Below are positions 1-8,276 of a stretch of 36,367 nucleotides of DNA, one piece after another. The notes under the pieces are model-generated. The model saw only the letters and a program-made list of their open reading frames with translations, was not told the DNA's origin and did no database searches. The stretch lies in NCBI RefSeq assembly GCF_937997535.1, contig NZ_CALKTT010000094.1:1-36367 (forward strand). The letters are read 5' to 3'. The stretch comes from an uncultured Campylobacter sp. Lineage in GTDB: Bacteria > Campylobacterota > Campylobacteria > Campylobacterales > Campylobacteraceae. Each line of letters begins with the position of its first letter. Position 1 is the first letter of the stretch. Position numbers and translations under genes: made by a program.

Positions 1-1416
1 GTTGCAGAGCCGCTAGCTTTTGCTCCTTTTACGTCGCCGGTAACTTGGCCGTCATTTAGAGTTATGGTGTTGGCATCTGCATTACCACTAGCTGCTTCGC
101 CGCCATAAGCGTTTCCGTTAATAACGGTATCGTTTGTAGTTACGGTATTATCGTGAACGTTTCCGCTTAGGGAGTAGCCTGCGCTAATGTTTCCGTTTAC
201 TACCGCACCTTTTGAGCTATCTTCAAAGCTTAGCTCGTTGTGGTGAACCTCTTGGGTTCCGCTATCGCCGTAACCTGCATTTACGTTACCGAAATTTGTT
301 CCGCCCTTAACTATGGTTTTATTGTTATAGACGGTATTTGGAGTTACGCTATCTTTGACATCCGCTCTACCCGAGCTTATATTCTTACCGTTTAGATCTC
401 CTGCGCTTTGAGATACGTTTACGGTGTTATTTTTATTACCGAATAGCTTATGAGCTCCTGCTTGGGCATCATTGCTAGCTTGGTTCTTGGTTAGCTCCAT
501 ACTATCAAGGTAATTGTCGCCAAATAATATTAGCGATCCTGTTTCTTTTTATTAGTAGACCATATGAATCACTTGCGGTATCGACGTAAATTTTAGCTGC
601 GTTAATCTTATATTACATAGCACTCGTAATAGTATATAATTTATCCATAAGTGTGCCGTATACTCTAACAACAAAGCCTGTATTAATGGAAATTTTATTA
701 TAGTTGAGTATATTTAACCCGCGCCTGCTTGCCTGCTGAAAAAAATCGTAATCGCACTACCATTAAAAGACCTCGTTATAGTTTGCCTCACCCGAAATAA
801 AGTTTATGATGATGTGTGTATTTGCTTACGATGATACCACCATAGACGTAAAATTATTGATAGGGCTACCAATTTGATTATCTCACAACGAAATTTGCAT
901 CTCGTAGATAAACATTCCCATAATACCACTTCATTGTATTAAACGGGAAGTGTTTCCATCTACGCTTACACCTAAATTATGAGTATAATACCACCTATGA
1001 TAGCGTAATCAATCGCCATCTCCCTCACCGATACCTTCCACTTCCAGGTATAATATTTATGGCATTTTTATAACCAAGCCGCTTGCGGATTACCAGCGGC
1101 GTTCGCATAAACTATGCCACCAATATGGTATTTTACTATAGCTTCACGCTACCACCTTCACTGAATTCGCCACGAATCGTGCCGTCCTTTTTGTAGACTG
1201 TATGTTTTATCCACTGCCGCCCATATTATTGATTGTGTTCGAATTTACTTTATCGCTTACGGCGCAATAACTGATCACGACTATCACGTATTTGAGTTTA
1301 ATAACACTTTGCCCGATTAAAAAGCTGTCGTTCTGTCTCGACTTCAGTATTTAGGCTCACTACACTGGATCTTACCGTTGCATTTGCGTATTGACTTGGC
1401 TAGTTTTCTTTAACAT
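1..1416 (-). pseudogene. Decayed repeat-rich autotransporter-type adhesin gene, cut by window edge
   Basis: From about 548 down to 1 the minus strand is open and encodes a Gly/Asn/Ser/Thr-rich repeat passenger with units such as GYSLSGNVHDNTVTTND, NGNAYGGEAASGNADANTIT and NVNAGYGDSGT. This pattern is typical of large Campylobacter autotransporter/hemagglutinin adhesins. Upstream, the same kind of protein can be followed only by changing frame and reading through stops: for example NFISGEANYNEVF, then a shift to NGSAITI; LNILNYNKISINTGFVVRVYG; an in-frame TAA before YKINAAKIYVDTASD; and a shift near 545-551. Further remnants are KDGTIRGEFSEGGSVKL (about 1140-1200) and VSDKVNSNTINNMGGSG (about 1210-1260). 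A possible old start is the ATG at 1416, but no signal peptide is visible. The barrel end would lie outside the window on the left. The 3' half may still be intact coding sequence; the 5' half is clearly broken. Confidence 0.75.
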
Positions 1417-1682
1417 TAAATCTTATGAGTTCGCGATGTTCCTTATATTCGCTATAAATAAGCTTAAATTTAGAAAAAATGAATTTCATTGTTAGCGTTT
1501 AACATAGCAAATGAATAAGATTTTCTATTAATTTTTTGAGAATGCTTAAAAAAAACGGAATTTTTTATGTCTATAAATTTAGCATGGCGACTTCTGTAAT
1601 ATGGATAAAATTCCGTGGCGTGAGTTAGCAACATGAATTTTAAGAGCTAGAAGTGAAATTTTAAAGCGAAACAGATTATTCC

Positions 1683-1756
1683 ATGTAAGCAAGAATTCTC
1701 ATGAGAGAGCGAAATTCTTTGTAGAAAGTGATAATTTCGTGAAGACTGGCTTACAT
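1683..1756. repeat. Inverted repeat overlapping the histidine kinase stop codon
   Basis: ATGTAAGC (1683-1690) is perfectly complementary to GCTTACAT (1749-1756), with a second nested pair, CGAAATT and AATTTCG, inside. In the minus-strand transcript this folds into a long two-part hairpin that contains the kinase stop codon and its 3' end. No U-tract follows, so it is not a standard terminator. The rest of 1417-1750 shows no gene that I can recognise. Confidence 0.4.
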
Positions 1757-2992
1757 CGCGATAACCTTTTCTAAATTTAAAAAGCTAAAAATATTTTTAC
1801 CATCCCTGTGATAGTACGTAAATTTTAGCCCGTGCGCCTTGGCGATGTTATCGACGATGTAAAGCCCCAGGCCGAAGCTTTGCTTGGCGTTCGTACCCTT
1901 GACGAAGGCCTCTTTGTAGTAGCTAAAATCCTTCTGCAGCGGCTCGCCGAGCGTTATGAAGTCCATCGTCTCGGCGTCTAAGCGGATTAAAATTTTACCG
2001 TCTGCAGCGTATTTTACGGCGTTGTCGATTAAATTTTTCACCGCGACGCAAAAGAGCTTCAGATCGACGTTTAGGCTCAGGCCTAGCGGATTTTGCAGCG
2101 TGACGCAGCCGGGCTCGATCATCGCGATGCCGAGCGCTTCTTTTAAAATTTCATCCATGGGAAAAATTCCGCGTTCGATTAGCGCCGTGCCCGCAGTCGC
2201 GCGCTCGACCGCCGCAAATTCGTTGATTAGGCTCTCCAGCCGCTCAAAGACCGAGATGAGACGCTCCTGATTTTTACCGTGCTCGATCATCTCGACGGCG
2301 ATGCGACCTTTTGTGATGGGAGTTTTGAGCTCGTGCATTATGTTTCGCAAAAACAGATGGCGCGATTCGTTAAGCTTGTTTATCTGCGTGACCGCCTCGT
2401 AAAATGCGTGCGAAACCTCGGAAATTTCGTCGTTTCCTACGCTTACGTCCTTGATCTGAAGATCGCCTTTAGCAAATTTATCGATCTGGCGTTTGAGCTT
2501 GCGAAGGGGGCGAATTTTGCGGATGATAAAGATATACGCAAGCAGGATGATTGCCAAAATGACGCCGTAGATCGCTTTGAAAATATCGTAGCGGTAGGGC
2601 TGATAATCCTTGTCGTTTAAAAGCCGCGTCTCTCCAGCGTGAGTGATTTTTAAGTAGTGTTTGCGTTTAAAAAGCAAGATGTCCGCAGAGCCGATGTCTG
2701 CGGAGATGCTATCTAAAATTTCGGCGCCTTTGATGATCTCATCGCGCTTGGCTTCATCGCGGATGGTCGAAAACTCGAAATTTGCGACCTGCCGTTCGTA
2801 TTCGACATCGCTGATGAGCTTGCTCATCTGATATAGGTTCGCGCGCGCGACGATGGAGTACTTGGAGTTTAGCTCGCGGGTGTAGTTTTGCTGATCGTAG
2901 CCGATGAGCCAGAGTAGAGCGAGCGAAACGCCCACGGCAGCGAGCGTGAAGATGAACGTGATGGTGTAAAAAATCGACGATCTTACTTTCAT
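1751..2992 (-). CDS. Two-component sensor histidine kinase (ArsS-like architecture)
   Basis: Membrane sensor kinase of about 413 residues. A first membrane helix near residues 7-30 (FYTITFIFTLAAVGVSLALL) is followed by an extracytoplasmic segment of about 105 residues, a second helix near 137-158 (AIYGVILAIILLAYIFII), a HAMP linker, the dimerisation helix with phospho-acceptor His220 in the HELKTP motif, and an HATPase domain with N-box NLIDNAVKY and the glycine-rich GLGLYIV. The reading frame extends upstream to 3097, but those 35 extra residues are basic and unlike a kinase. I start at the ATG at 2992, where AAGGA lies about 14 nt upstream and the first membrane helix follows at once. Related Campylobacter/Helicobacter kinases sit directly behind their response regulator. 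Here no regulator is adjacent; a 240-bp AT-rich gap and an insertion sequence lie upstream instead. The ligand is unknown. Confidence 0.88.
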   Translation of the reverse strand: MKVRSSIFYTITFIFTLAAVGVSLALLWLIGYDQQNYTRELNSKYSIVARANLYQMSKLISDVEYERQVANFEFSTIRDEAKRDEIIKGAEILDSISADIGSADILLFKRKHYLKITHAGETRLLNDKDYQPYRYDIFKAIYGVILAIILLAYIFIIRKIRPLRKLKRQIDKFAKGDLQIKDVSVGNDEISEVSHAFYEAVTQINKLNESRHLFLRNIMHELKTPITKGRIAVEMIEHGKNQERLISVFERLESLINEFAAVERATAGTALIERGIFPMDEILKEALGIAMIEPGCVTLQNPLGLSLNVDLKLFCVAVKNLIDNAVKYAADGKILIRLDAETMDFITLGEPLQKDFSYYKEAFVKGTNAKQSFGLGLYIVDNIAKAHGLKFTYYHRDGKNIFSFLNLEKVIAM

Positions 2993-3228
2993 TAAATTTA
3001 TATGATCCTTAAATTTTAAAAATTTCAAAGCTTTGAAGCCGCGGGCTTGCTTTGGCTTTGGCGCGTGGACCCGTCCGACTTCGGATTTGTGGCACATCCT
3101 AAATACGCAATACGTTTATATTTCCTAAATCTAGCTATTGCAAAAATTTTATAAAAATTTTAAAAATTTTGCTACTTCTACCATTGAAAATTTTACAAAA
3201 TTTTATCGCTTAAACACATAAATTCAAA

Positions 3229-3236
3229 TAAATTTA
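3229..3236. repeat. Left 8-bp target site duplication of the insertion sequence
   Basis: TAAATTTA, itself a palindrome, directly precedes the left inverted repeat and is identical to 3983-3990. Confidence 0.8.
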
Positions 3237-3982
3237 GGCTCAATTAAACTTAAGCGGATTCTCTCTTATCATCTTTAATAAAATATGATAGAACTCCTTC
3301 GTATCTTTGCTGTTATTATATCTAAATTCACATTCTTTAAGATGAAGCAAAAAATTCTCTTTCTTGATGCCTTTAAATTTAGATAATCTATGTTTAGCAT
3401 AACCCCAGAAGTTTTCTATACCGTTTATATGGTTTTTTCCATTAGTGAATTCATTCTTTGAATGTTTTACTCTATAGTGAGCTTTAGCTCCGTAATCTAC
3501 TAATCCATCATAAGCCTTCCAGCAATCTGAATAGATAGTAGAGCTATCAAGCTCGCTATATTGCGATAGTATTGGTATTAGTTCACTAGCAGAGCAGTTC
3601 TTTACTATCTGAGTATATACCATACCGTCTCTTTTAAACATACCGAATACCGGTTGCTTTCCGCTTGCACCTCTACCTCTCTTACCTCTTACTCTTTTAG
3701 CTCCGAAGTAGCTTTCGTCAATCTCTATCTCGCCTGAAAACTTAGATATCTTTTCGCATTCAATCGCCATTAGAGTTCTGATGCTTTTTAGAATCTTATT
3801 AATGGAAATTCTAGAGATTCCTGTAAAATTTGCTATTTTAGTAGCCTCTATATCCTCTGCAAAATACTTTAAAATTTCTCTAAATTTCTTCTTTGAAATT
3901 CGAGAACGAATTATATATTTATTTTTCATAGTTCTCATCGTAACTTACTGCTCCTTTGTGTGAGCTTAAGTTAAAGAGGGCC
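3237..3982 (-). mobile_element. Complete IS1595-family (ISXO2-like) insertion sequence
   Basis: The element is 746 bp. Its ends are 19-bp imperfect inverted repeats: ggctcaattaaacttaagc at 3237-3255 and gcttaagttaaagagggcc at 3964-3982, identical at 15 of 19 positions once inverted. It is flanked on both sides by the same 8 bp, TAAATTTA (3229-3236 and 3983-3990), the target-duplication length known for IS1595 elements. It carries one transposase gene and no passenger gene. It is markedly more AT-rich than the neighbouring genes, and because the duplications and the gene are intact it looks recently inserted. Confidence 0.88.
3240..3938 (-). CDS. IS1595 family transposase (DDE, ISXO2-like)
   Basis: 232-residue transposase. 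A helix-turn-helix region lies around residues 22-55 (IEATKIANFTGISRISINKIL). The ISXO2 catalytic core starts with GEIEIDESYFGAKRVRGKRG, continues with IYSDCWKAYDGL, and closes with HINGIENFWGYAKHRLSKF. These give the acidic catalytic residues and the N-x-x-E-x-F-W signature of this family. The N-terminal zinc ribbon found in longer IS1595 transposases is absent, as in the shorter IS1016-like members. The stop codon lies inside the left inverted repeat, so the gene fills the element almost completely. The frame is unbroken, so the element may still be active. Confidence 0.93.
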   Translation of the reverse strand: MRTMKNKYIIRSRISKKKFREILKYFAEDIEATKIANFTGISRISINKILKSIRTLMAIECEKISKFSGEIEIDESYFGAKRVRGKRGRGASGKQPVFGMFKRDGMVYTQIVKNCSASELIPILSQYSELDSSTIYSDCWKAYDGLVDYGAKAHYRVKHSKNEFTNGKNHINGIENFWGYAKHRLSKFKGIKKENFLLHLKECEFRYNNSKDTKEFYHILLKMIRENPLKFN

Positions 3983-3990
3983 TAAATTTA
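3983..3990. repeat. Right 8-bp target site duplication of the insertion sequence
   Basis: TAAATTTA directly follows the right inverted repeat. Because this octamer is common in Campylobacter spacers, the exact match alone is weak evidence, but its position fits the element ends exactly. Confidence 0.78.
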
Positions 3991-4072
3991 TTTTAAATTT
4001 AACGCGCAGCCCTTAAAATCAGAGTGCAAAATTTTAAAATTTCAAATCCGCGCGAAATTTCGCCCCACGCCC

Positions 4073-5878
4073 TCAAAAAATTTCAAATTTTTTAAATAAC
4101 TCGGGTTCATCCTGCACGATGCCCCGCTCTATGAGGCCTGCTACGACTTCGCGGCTACAGAGCGTCTCCTGCGGCCACCTGCGCGTATAGCCCTCCCACT
4201 CGTACTTGCTCGTAGCGTCGATGCAGATACGATCATTCTGCGCCACAAATACGTCGCGCAGCGCATCGATGCTATTTACGACGCGCCAAACGCTCATATA
4301 GAGGTTATTCGCGTCATTCCCCGCATCGGTAAAAATCAAAATTTTAAAATGCTCGCTAAATTTCAAAAGCCGCCGCCAGCTCCGCTCTACGAGTTCTTTT
4401 TTGTCTATGTTTATCAGCACGAGCGGGTTTTTCGTATCGCAAAAGTGCTGCTTAAGCGCCAAAATAGCAGGCTCCTCGCTTTGAAATTTCGCTAGAAGCT
4501 CCTCATCATTTAAAATTTGCGGCGCCTGCGAGCTTAGATCGGTCGTCACATCGATGCCGAGCTTGCCGCCGAAGCAGGAGTTCGGGCTTGCGTGATCGAG
4601 CTGGTCGCACACACCCTCGCTAAAAACGAGGCTGCGCACGCCTATGCGGTTTAGGACGTACTTCGTAAGCGCCTCGTACTCATCTAAGCTCGGCGCGTCC
4701 TGCGGCACGAAAACGGCGTGTTTTACAAAGCTCATCTGCCCTACGCCCCAAAACGCGTGCATGATCTGTTTTGCTGCAGCGGGGTAGCGCACGGCGATTT
4801 TAGCCAAAATCAGATTATGAAATACGCCGTTTTCGGGCATTTTATAGTCAATCAGATCGGGCGCGCTCGTGCGAAACAGCGGCAAAAAGATCCGCTCGGT
4901 CGCGTACCCCATAAATTTATCCTCAAGCGGCGGCTTTCCCACGACGGTGGCGTGAAATACGGGCGCGCGCTTGTGCGTGATCGCGCTAACCTCCATCACC
5001 GGAAAGGGCTCTACCGGCGTATAATATCCGGTGTGATCGCCGAAAGGCCCCTCCGGCTCGCTTACGGCGGGATCAACAAAGCCCTCGATCACGTAATCCG
5101 CATCGGCGGGAACGTAAATTTCATTCGTAAGCGATTTTACGAGGTGAGCGGGGCTGCGGCGGATAAAGCCGTAAAGCAGCAGCTCAAAAATCCCCTTCGG
5201 CAGCGGCGCCTGACCGCACCAGATATAGAGTGGATCGCCGCCGATCGCCACGGATACGGGCATCTTGTGCCCTGCTTTACGGTATTCGTCGAAAAAGCCA
5301 GCGCCGTCTTTGTGGATCTGCCAGTGCATCCCCAGGCGGTCGCGCCCGTAAATTTGCAGGCGATACATGCCGAGATTTTGCGTTTGCGAGTTCAGATCCT
5401 TCGTATAAACCTGCCCCATCGTGATGAACGCGCCGCCGTCACCCTCCCAGGTCTTAAGCACAGGAAGCTCGCCCAAATCGACATCTGCACCCAGATGCGC
5501 GACCTGCTGACACTCGCCGCGGCCGCTAAGGCGTTTTACAAAAATTTTACGCAGCGAGATTAAGTGCGACAAAAAATCAAGCTTTTCGCTAAAGTTTTGC
5601 GGACGCTTCGGCTTTAGCAGGCTCTCAATCTCGGCGGCAATTTCGTCGGGCTTGCGGCCGAGGATTAAATTTAACGCCTCGAAGGAGCCGAAAATATTGG
5701 TTAGCACCGGCGGCATCCGTTTGCCCTGCGCGTTTCGCACGTTCGTAAAAAGCAGCGCCTGCGAACGCTCTTTTTTGACCTCGATATAGCTTGCGTGCGC
5801 TATCTCAAGCTCCGTGCCGATCTGCTCCTTCACCTCGCGCAAAAGCCCGTTTTCGCGCAGAATTTTAATGTAGTCCAT
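4073..5878 (-). CDS. UbiD-family menaquinone biosynthesis decarboxylase
   Basis: 601-residue protein covering a full UbiD-type prenylated-FMN decarboxylase. Recognisable stretches are SGRGECQQVAHLGADVDL, LPVLKTWEGDGGAFITMGQV, GMYRLQIYGRDRLGMHWQIH, the EPEGPFGDHTGYYTP segment with the conserved acidic residues, and NSCFGGKLGIDVTTD near the C-terminus. In bacteria with the futalosine route, a UbiD-like enzyme of this length (SCO4490 type) is assigned to removal of a carboxyl group from the naphthoate intermediate. The presence of mqnE in the same window supports that pathway here. A purine-rich AGAGGG stands just before the ATG. The gene ends 83 bp before the inserted element, which does not disrupt it. 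The exact substrate is inferred from the family. Confidence 0.88.
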   Translation of the reverse strand: MDYIKILRENGLLREVKEQIGTELEIAHASYIEVKKERSQALLFTNVRNAQGKRMPPVLTNIFGSFEALNLILGRKPDEIAAEIESLLKPKRPQNFSEKLDFLSHLISLRKIFVKRLSGRGECQQVAHLGADVDLGELPVLKTWEGDGGAFITMGQVYTKDLNSQTQNLGMYRLQIYGRDRLGMHWQIHKDGAGFFDEYRKAGHKMPVSVAIGGDPLYIWCGQAPLPKGIFELLLYGFIRRSPAHLVKSLTNEIYVPADADYVIEGFVDPAVSEPEGPFGDHTGYYTPVEPFPVMEVSAITHKRAPVFHATVVGKPPLEDKFMGYATERIFLPLFRTSAPDLIDYKMPENGVFHNLILAKIAVRYPAAAKQIMHAFWGVGQMSFVKHAVFVPQDAPSLDEYEALTKYVLNRIGVRSLVFSEGVCDQLDHASPNSCFGGKLGIDVTTDLSSQAPQILNDEELLAKFQSEEPAILALKQHFCDTKNPLVLINIDKKELVERSWRRLLKFSEHFKILIFTDAGNDANNLYMSVWRVVNSIDALRDVFVAQNDRICIDATSKYEWEGYTRRWPQETLCSREVVAGLIERGIVQDEPELFKKFEIF

Positions 5879-5922
5879 TGCCCTCTTTCAATTCAATAAT
5901 CCCATAATGAGCTCTCGCCATA

Positions 5923-6423
5923 TTATTTATCGCACGCACCGATGGCGCGCAGTATGGCGATCATCCCCTCGGCTGCGACATCGTTTACGATCTTGCCGCG
6001 CTCGTTAAAGTAATAAAAATTCATCACCCGCGCACTAAATTTTCGCCCCGTAGGCGCGATGCCCATAAAATCATGCTTGTGAGTGCCGCTGCAAAGCCAA
6101 TACACCGCCGCGCATCTCTCGTCCGCGACCATGTCCTGCATCGCCCACTGCACATCGGGGAAGCTTGCACGCATCATTTTTACGATCGCATTGTAGCCGC
6201 TGCCGCCGTAAAGCGGATCTTTTGATGCTGGCGTGACAAACGGCGCTTCGGGATCCACAAGCTCGTTTAAAAGCGCTTCGTCCGCGGTATTTATCGCCGT
6301 CTCAAAGCGCTTCATAGCGGCTTTATTCCGTTCTATTTTATCCTCGTGCGTGGTTTTAGCGCTTGATACTATCGGCACGATAGCCGCTACTGCGCCAAAT
6401 TTAATAAAATTTCGTCTTTTCAT
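5923..6423 (-). CDS. Tat-exported SnoaL/NTF2-like protein
   Basis: 166 residues. The N-terminus MKRRNFIKFGAVAAIVPIVSSAK has a twin-arginine RRNFIK motif, a short hydrophobic stretch and an SSA-K type cleavage region, so export by Tat to the periplasm is likely. The mature part has the features of the SnoaL/ester-cyclase branch of NTF2-like cone-shaped folds: a start helix with ERNKAAMKRFETAINTADEA, the LVDPEAPFVTP segment, YNAIVKMMRASFPDVQW, and THKHDFMGIAPTGRKFSARV near the C-terminus. Such proteins bind small molecules or carry out varied chemistry, so no substrate can be assigned. It lies between the decarboxylase and the Mur-like gene on the same strand. Confidence 0.75.
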   Translation of the reverse strand: MKRRNFIKFGAVAAIVPIVSSAKTTHEDKIERNKAAMKRFETAINTADEALLNELVDPEAPFVTPASKDPLYGGSGYNAIVKMMRASFPDVQWAMQDMVADERCAAVYWLCSGTHKHDFMGIAPTGRKFSARVMNFYYFNERGKIVNDVAAEGMIAILRAIGACDK

Positions 6424-6439
6424 ACCGATCTCCTTGAGG

Positions 6440-7426
6440 CTAAAATAGATTTTTTTCTTGCGGTTTTTGATTTAGAAGCTGCAAAATCGCGCTCTTTTCC
6501 GCAAAAACCAGCGCGTAGTGAAACTCGGGCAAGCTCTTTAGCGCGCTTAGCTTATTGAAGCGAAAGTCGATCTTAACGCCGTCTAAGCGATCCTCCCAGC
6601 TAGCGCAGACGATAATTTTTTCGCGGAATTTTGCCCGCAAAAACTCCGCCTCGCGCGCAAAAAGCTCAGGATCGCTCTCGGCGATAAAGGCGCGATAGCT
6701 GCCGCCGAGCGAGCTAACATTAAAAAATCTATCCACAAAAATCGGCTCGAAATGGCCGAATGCGCTTAAGTTTTGAAATTTAAAGGGTATGTTTTTGCGC
6801 GAGAGATACTCGATCACGCCGCATAGCTCGGGCAAAAACAGCTGCGGAAAGACTAAATTTGAATAATAAAGCCCACCGAAAACGAAGCTGCTGTAAAATA
6901 TCGAGCCGCCGTAAAGCAGCCTAAAATCGTCGCTCGCAGGAACCCGGACGGGCGAGATACCGAGGCTTTGCAAAAGCTCGGCGTCGGTGGTGAAGTAGGT
7001 ATTTTTCTCTTTGGCATTCATTAGGCTAATGAAAAGCTCGCCCTTGCTGCGCGGCGCAAACATCAAATTTTTCGGCACGCTCGTGTAGCGCAGGATCTCG
7101 CTTTGCACCTCGTTTATCAGCACGAAGCCGTGCCGCCACGTCTCGCCCAGAAATTTTATCAGTCGCACGAGCGCCGAGCATAAATTTTCGACCTTGATAA
7201 AGGCGATCTCGTCGTTAAGCGGCTTGAAATTGTTATCGAAAATGATCGCGTACGCGCCGTTATCGATCGCGGTGTGCACGTCGCGCTCGTTTGCGCCGAG
7301 TGCGATGAAAGCGCCCTTTTTCGCGACCTTTGCGGGCTCAATCGCAAAGCTTTCGACCGCGGAGATTGCGGGATTATTTAGCATCGTTCCGTTTACGATA
7401 CGGGTTAAATTTAATAAATTTACCAT
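6440..7426 (-). CDS. Protein with Mur-ligase N-terminal-like domain, function unknown
   Basis: 328 residues. The first 90 or so resemble the UDP-binding N-terminal domain of MurE/MurF: VESFAIEPAKVAKKGAFIAL aligns with the usual 'DSR.V.pGd.F.A..G' pattern, followed by DVHTAIDNGAYAIIFDNN, which aligns with 'G..fi..A...GA.a.v...'. The central ATP-binding GTNGKT motif and the ligase C-terminal domain are missing, so it should not be a working Mur ligase. The middle holds an aromatic stretch (GGSIFYSSFVFGGLYYSN) and the rest is unassigned. The ATG shares one base with the stop codon of the upstream Ala/Lys/Ser-rich gene (TAATG), which indicates translational coupling in the metG operon. I do not recognise a named family for the full length. 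Confidence 0.65.
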   Translation of the reverse strand: MVNLLNLTRIVNGTMLNNPAISAVESFAIEPAKVAKKGAFIALGANERDVHTAIDNGAYAIIFDNNFKPLNDEIAFIKVENLCSALVRLIKFLGETWRHGFVLINEVQSEILRYTSVPKNLMFAPRSKGELFISLMNAKEKNTYFTTDAELLQSLGISPVRVPASDDFRLLYGGSIFYSSFVFGGLYYSNLVFPQLFLPELCGVIEYLSRKNIPFKFQNLSAFGHFEPIFVDRFFNVSSLGGSYRAFIAESDPELFAREAEFLRAKFREKIIVCASWEDRLDGVKIDFRFNKLSALKSLPEFHYALVFAEKSAILQLLNQKPQEKNLF

Positions 7427-8274
7427 TACGACTTCCCTGCGGCGGAGCTTTTGGCGGACGCGCTCTTTGCGGCGCGGCGCGGCTGTTTCGCAGCAGATGC
7501 GGAACTTGCGCCGGACGCGACGACGTCTTTTGCGGCGATTACAGTAGGCGTAGCAGTATTTTTTGCGATACGGCGAGATTTTACGTTCTGAGATACGCTT
7601 TTAGCCGGTATCGCTTTTGCGCTTGGCGCGGAAATTTTATTTTGCGCGGCGCTTTTGGTAGATGCAGATTTAGCTACGGAGGTTGATTTTGCGACAGATG
7701 CCGAAGCCGCGCCTGCTGCGACACTTTTGGCGGTCGATGCGGCTTTTACCGTAGGCGCTATTTTTTTAGCGAGCGGAGATTTTTTTGCGGGCGCGCTTTT
7801 TGTCGCTGTGTTTTTTTTAATAGTGGCACTTTTGGAAAGTGAGGCGTCTTTTTTAACATTCGCGCTAGAAATACTTGCTGCGCGCTTTCTGTGCGGCGTG
7901 ATGCCTGCATTAAAATTTTCGTTATCCGCGCTTGCGCGCTTTTTCGAGCGCTCATCTGTAAATTTATCGGTGTGCGAAAATGAGCGCACGACCGCGCGCG
8001 CGCCGAGTTTTGCACATTTTAAAGCGGCAGACTTCGACAGCTCGCAAATGCCGAATGTTAAAATTTTACGCGCCGCAAATTTTAAAGCAACCCCCGCACC
8101 GAGCTTAAGCGCCAAAGGCGTGGCGCATACAAGCCCGCCCGCGCCGATCTTTGCGGCAAGTGAGGAGTTGCGGCAAAGGTTTAAAATTTTATCCGAAGCG
8201 GCGCTTTTTTGCGCGCAGAGTCCAGCCGCACCGCAGATAGCGAGCTTCGAAGCCTTGCGCGCTAAAGCCTTCAT
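7426..8274 (-). CDS. Ala/Lys/Ser-rich low-complexity protein with hydrophobic N-terminal half
   Basis: 282 residues. Residues 1-95 carry Ala/Leu/Gly-rich, weakly hydrophobic helices (AAKIGAGGLVCATPLALKLG, GVALKFAARKILTFGI) with several Cys. Residues from about 110 to the end are an extended basic tail built from repeated AKS/SAKS/KKSA units (for example TAKSVAAGAASASVAKSTS), similar in composition to histone-H1-like or PAKKAA tails. It starts 2 nt after the metG stop and its TAA overlaps the ATG of the next gene, so it is co-expressed with both. A long open frame exists on the opposite strand (7655-8320), but it is explained by the Ala/Lys composition. Possible roles are a membrane-anchored nucleic-acid or polyanion-binding protein; this is inference. 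Confidence 0.6.
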   Translation of the reverse strand: MKALARKASKLAICGAAGLCAQKSAASDKILNLCRNSSLAAKIGAGGLVCATPLALKLGAGVALKFAARKILTFGICELSKSAALKCAKLGARAVVRSFSHTDKFTDERSKKRASADNENFNAGITPHRKRAASISSANVKKDASLSKSATIKKNTATKSAPAKKSPLAKKIAPTVKAASTAKSVAAGAASASVAKSTSVAKSASTKSAAQNKISAPSAKAIPAKSVSQNVKSRRIAKNTATPTVIAAKDVVASGASSASAAKQPRRAAKSASAKSSAAGKS

Positions 8275-8276
8275 CG

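Noticed and set aside
1..540. CRISPR-like repetition in the left end
   Set aside because: The similarity is between protein repeat units (GNV..NTV..) in one reading frame, with no regular repeat-spacer structure.
2992..3097. N-terminal extension of the histidine kinase
   Set aside because: The 35 residues are basic and unlike other kinases; the ATG at 2992 sits directly before the first membrane helix.
4718..5563. Long plus-strand open frame (281 codons) inside the UbiD-family gene
   Set aside because: It is the antisense shadow of a strongly conserved enzyme gene, has no family motifs and is rich in Arg/His as expected from a mirrored GC-rich gene.
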